Of a stretch of 13,991 bases of DNA, positions 13,086 through 13,991 are shown piece by piece. The translations under genes and the position numbers were made by a program. Position 1 is the stretch's first letter, and each line of letters opens with the position of its first letter. The stretch comes from JAJYVT01 sp036796435 (lineage in GTDB: Bacteria; Actinomycetota; Acidimicrobiia; Acidimicrobiales; RAAP-2): the NCBI GenBank assembly GCA_036796435.1, contig DAIRCY010000062.1, forward strand, positions 1 to 13,991. The letters are read 5' to 3'. Under the pieces are notes generated by a model. It did no database searches. It was not told where the DNA came from and worked only from the letters and a program-made list of their open reading frames with translations.

Positions 13086-13991
13086 GTTGCTCCTTCCCCG
13101 TGGGGCGCGTCTGCCCGCAGCGCCCAGAAGAGCCGCTCCGCGGTGAGCGGGAGCCGGCGGAGACGGGAGCCGGTGGCGTCGGCGAGCGCGTTGGCGATGG
13201 CGGCCGCGGTGGGGACGTTCGACAGCTCGCCGATCGCCTTCACGTTGGCGGGCCCGACTCCCATCCCGCCCTCGACGAGCACCGTGCGCAAGGCCGGGAC
13301 GTCCTCGGCGGTCGGCAGACGGAACTCTGCGAGGTTCGCCGCCCACACCTGGCCCTCCCCCTCGAGCAGGTCCTCGAGACAGGCGAACCCGTACCCCATG
13401 ACGGCGCCCCCGTCGATCTGCATGCGGTGCGATCGGGGGCGGAGCACGGCCGCGACGTCGACCGCCGTCGTCAGCGCCACCACCCGGAATTGCCCGGTCT
13501 CGGGGTCGACCGCGACGTCCGCCACCTGGGCGCAGAAGGCGAGCGCGGGACCTTCCGACCCCGCGCCGGTCTCGACCGTGAGCGGCTGCGAGCCGCCCGT
13601 CTCCAGCCAGCGGTCCGCCAGCTCGCGCACCGCCGTCGTCACGCCGACCGTGACCCGGCTGGCGCCGACTCCGGGGTCGTACGGCAGCGATCCCGTCGAC
13701 ACCTGGCGGACCTCGACCAGCTCGGGGTCGACGCCGAGCGCGCCGGCAAGCTCCTCGCGGACCACCGAATGGCTCCCGGTCCCGGTCTCGGGAATCGGGA
13801 CTTCCACGACAAGCCGGCCGTCGTCGCCCGGCACGAGCCGCACGCTCGTGGTCGCGGGCGGGGACGTCGGACGTGCGTAGAGCGCGATTCCCCGGCCGCG
13901 TCGCCACCCCTCGGGCGCCGAGCCTGCGCGCTCGTCGCCGGACGCCGCGGCGCGCGCCAGCGCCGCGTCCAGCGCCTCCACGCCCCTCGCC
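13082..13991 (-). CDS. Molybdenum hydroxylase molybdopterin-binding (large) subunit, C-terminal part
   Basis: This is the C-terminal 303 codons of the catalytic large subunit, cut by the right edge; several hundred residues are missing. The visible part is the molybdopterin-binding domain, with ETGTGSHSVVREELAGALGV, then STGSLPYDPGVGASR, then QIDGGAVMGYGFACLEDLL. Near the end, NVKAIGELSNVPTAAAIANA contains the conserved catalytic Glu (codon 13226-13228) that activates the Mo-bound hydroxyl in this family. The product hydroxylates an aldehyde, purine, N-heterocycle or similar substrate with water as oxygen donor. The active-site loop that would separate CO dehydrogenase from other members is outside the window. 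It is the first of the three subunit genes visible. Confidence 0.92.
   Translation of the reverse strand, partial: ARGVEALDAALARAAASGDERAGSAPEGWRRGRGIALYARPTSPPATTSVRLVPGDDGRLVVEVPIPETGTGSHSVVREELAGALGVDPELVEVRQVSTGSLPYDPGVGASRVTVGVTTAVRELADRWLETGGSQPLTVETGAGSEGPALAFCAQVADVAVDPETGQFRVVALTTAVDVAAVLRPRSHRMQIDGGAVMGYGFACLEDLLEGEGQVWAANLAEFRLPTAEDVPALRTVLVEGGMGVGPANVKAIGELSNVPTAAAIANALADATGSRLRRLPLTAERLFWALRADAPHGEGAT
13090..13095 (-). promoter_or_regulatory. Ribosome binding site of the small-subunit gene
   Basis: Read on the minus strand, AAGGAG lies 4 bases before GTG 13085, inside the end of the large-subunit gene. It supports GTG 13085 as the start. Confidence 0.6.

Noticed and set aside
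1..13991. CRISPR arrays, tRNA or rRNA genes, insertion sequences, prophage or toxin-antitoxin and defence genes
   Set aside because: No spaced repeats of CRISPR size, no transposase or integrase motifs and no tRNA-like arms were seen. All substantial frames are accounted for by metabolic and transport genes.

Overview
The window is GC-rich (third codon positions are almost all G or C), uses GTG, TTG and probably CTG starts freely, and carries an Mce-type lipid importer with an Mkl-like ATPase. This points to a high-GC actinobacterium (phylum Actinomycetota). A deep lineage such as Acidimicrobiia or Thermoleophilia is possible, but the sequence alone does not settle it. There are no rRNA, tRNA, CRISPR, insertion-sequence or phage features. 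The largest gap between genes is about 200 bases, so there is no long empty stretch.

Layout, left to right. (1) 1-2579: an Mce/MlaE-type lipid transport locus. Two YrbE-like permeases lie on the minus strand (the second is cut by the left edge) and overlap by ATGA. A divergent Mkl/MlaF-like ATPase has a Pro/Gly-rich C-terminal tail. (2) 2680-5394, minus strand: a 14-helix DHA2-type drug exporter, with short tandem repeats at both ends, and an aldo/keto reductase. (3) 5547-7375, plus strand: an adenosine-deaminase-family enzyme and, coupled to it by a CTGA overlap, a SAM methyltransferase that appears to start at CTG. (4) 7474-10838, minus strand: myo-inositol-phosphate synthase, an unrecognised coiled-coil protein, a class II aldolase-fold enzyme, and a carboxymuconolactone-decarboxylase-like protein with no cysteine. 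(5) 10992-11738, plus strand: a second, divergent class II aldolase-fold enzyme. (6) 11749-13991, minus strand: the three subunits of a molybdenum hydroxylase (CO dehydrogenase/xanthine dehydrogenase family) in the order large-small-medium, the large subunit cut by the right edge.

How the parts may work together. The permeases and ATPase should form one ABC importer for lipids or sterols, with Mce proteins expected beyond the left edge. Inositol-phosphate synthase feeds phosphatidylinositol or mycothiol-type metabolism. The carboxymuconolactone-decarboxylase-like protein, the two aldolase-fold enzymes and the molybdenum hydroxylase look like parts of a catabolic region, perhaps for aromatic or N-heterocyclic compounds; this is inference from family membership and clustering. 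Five co-directional gene pairs share a four-base NTGA start/stop overlap (ATGA, GTGA three times, CTGA), so translational coupling is a recurring device here.

I did not find a clear new multi-gene system. The best leads are the CTG-started methyltransferase, the cysteine-free carboxymuconolactone-decarboxylase-like/aldolase pair facing a second aldolase, and the repeats around the exporter gene.
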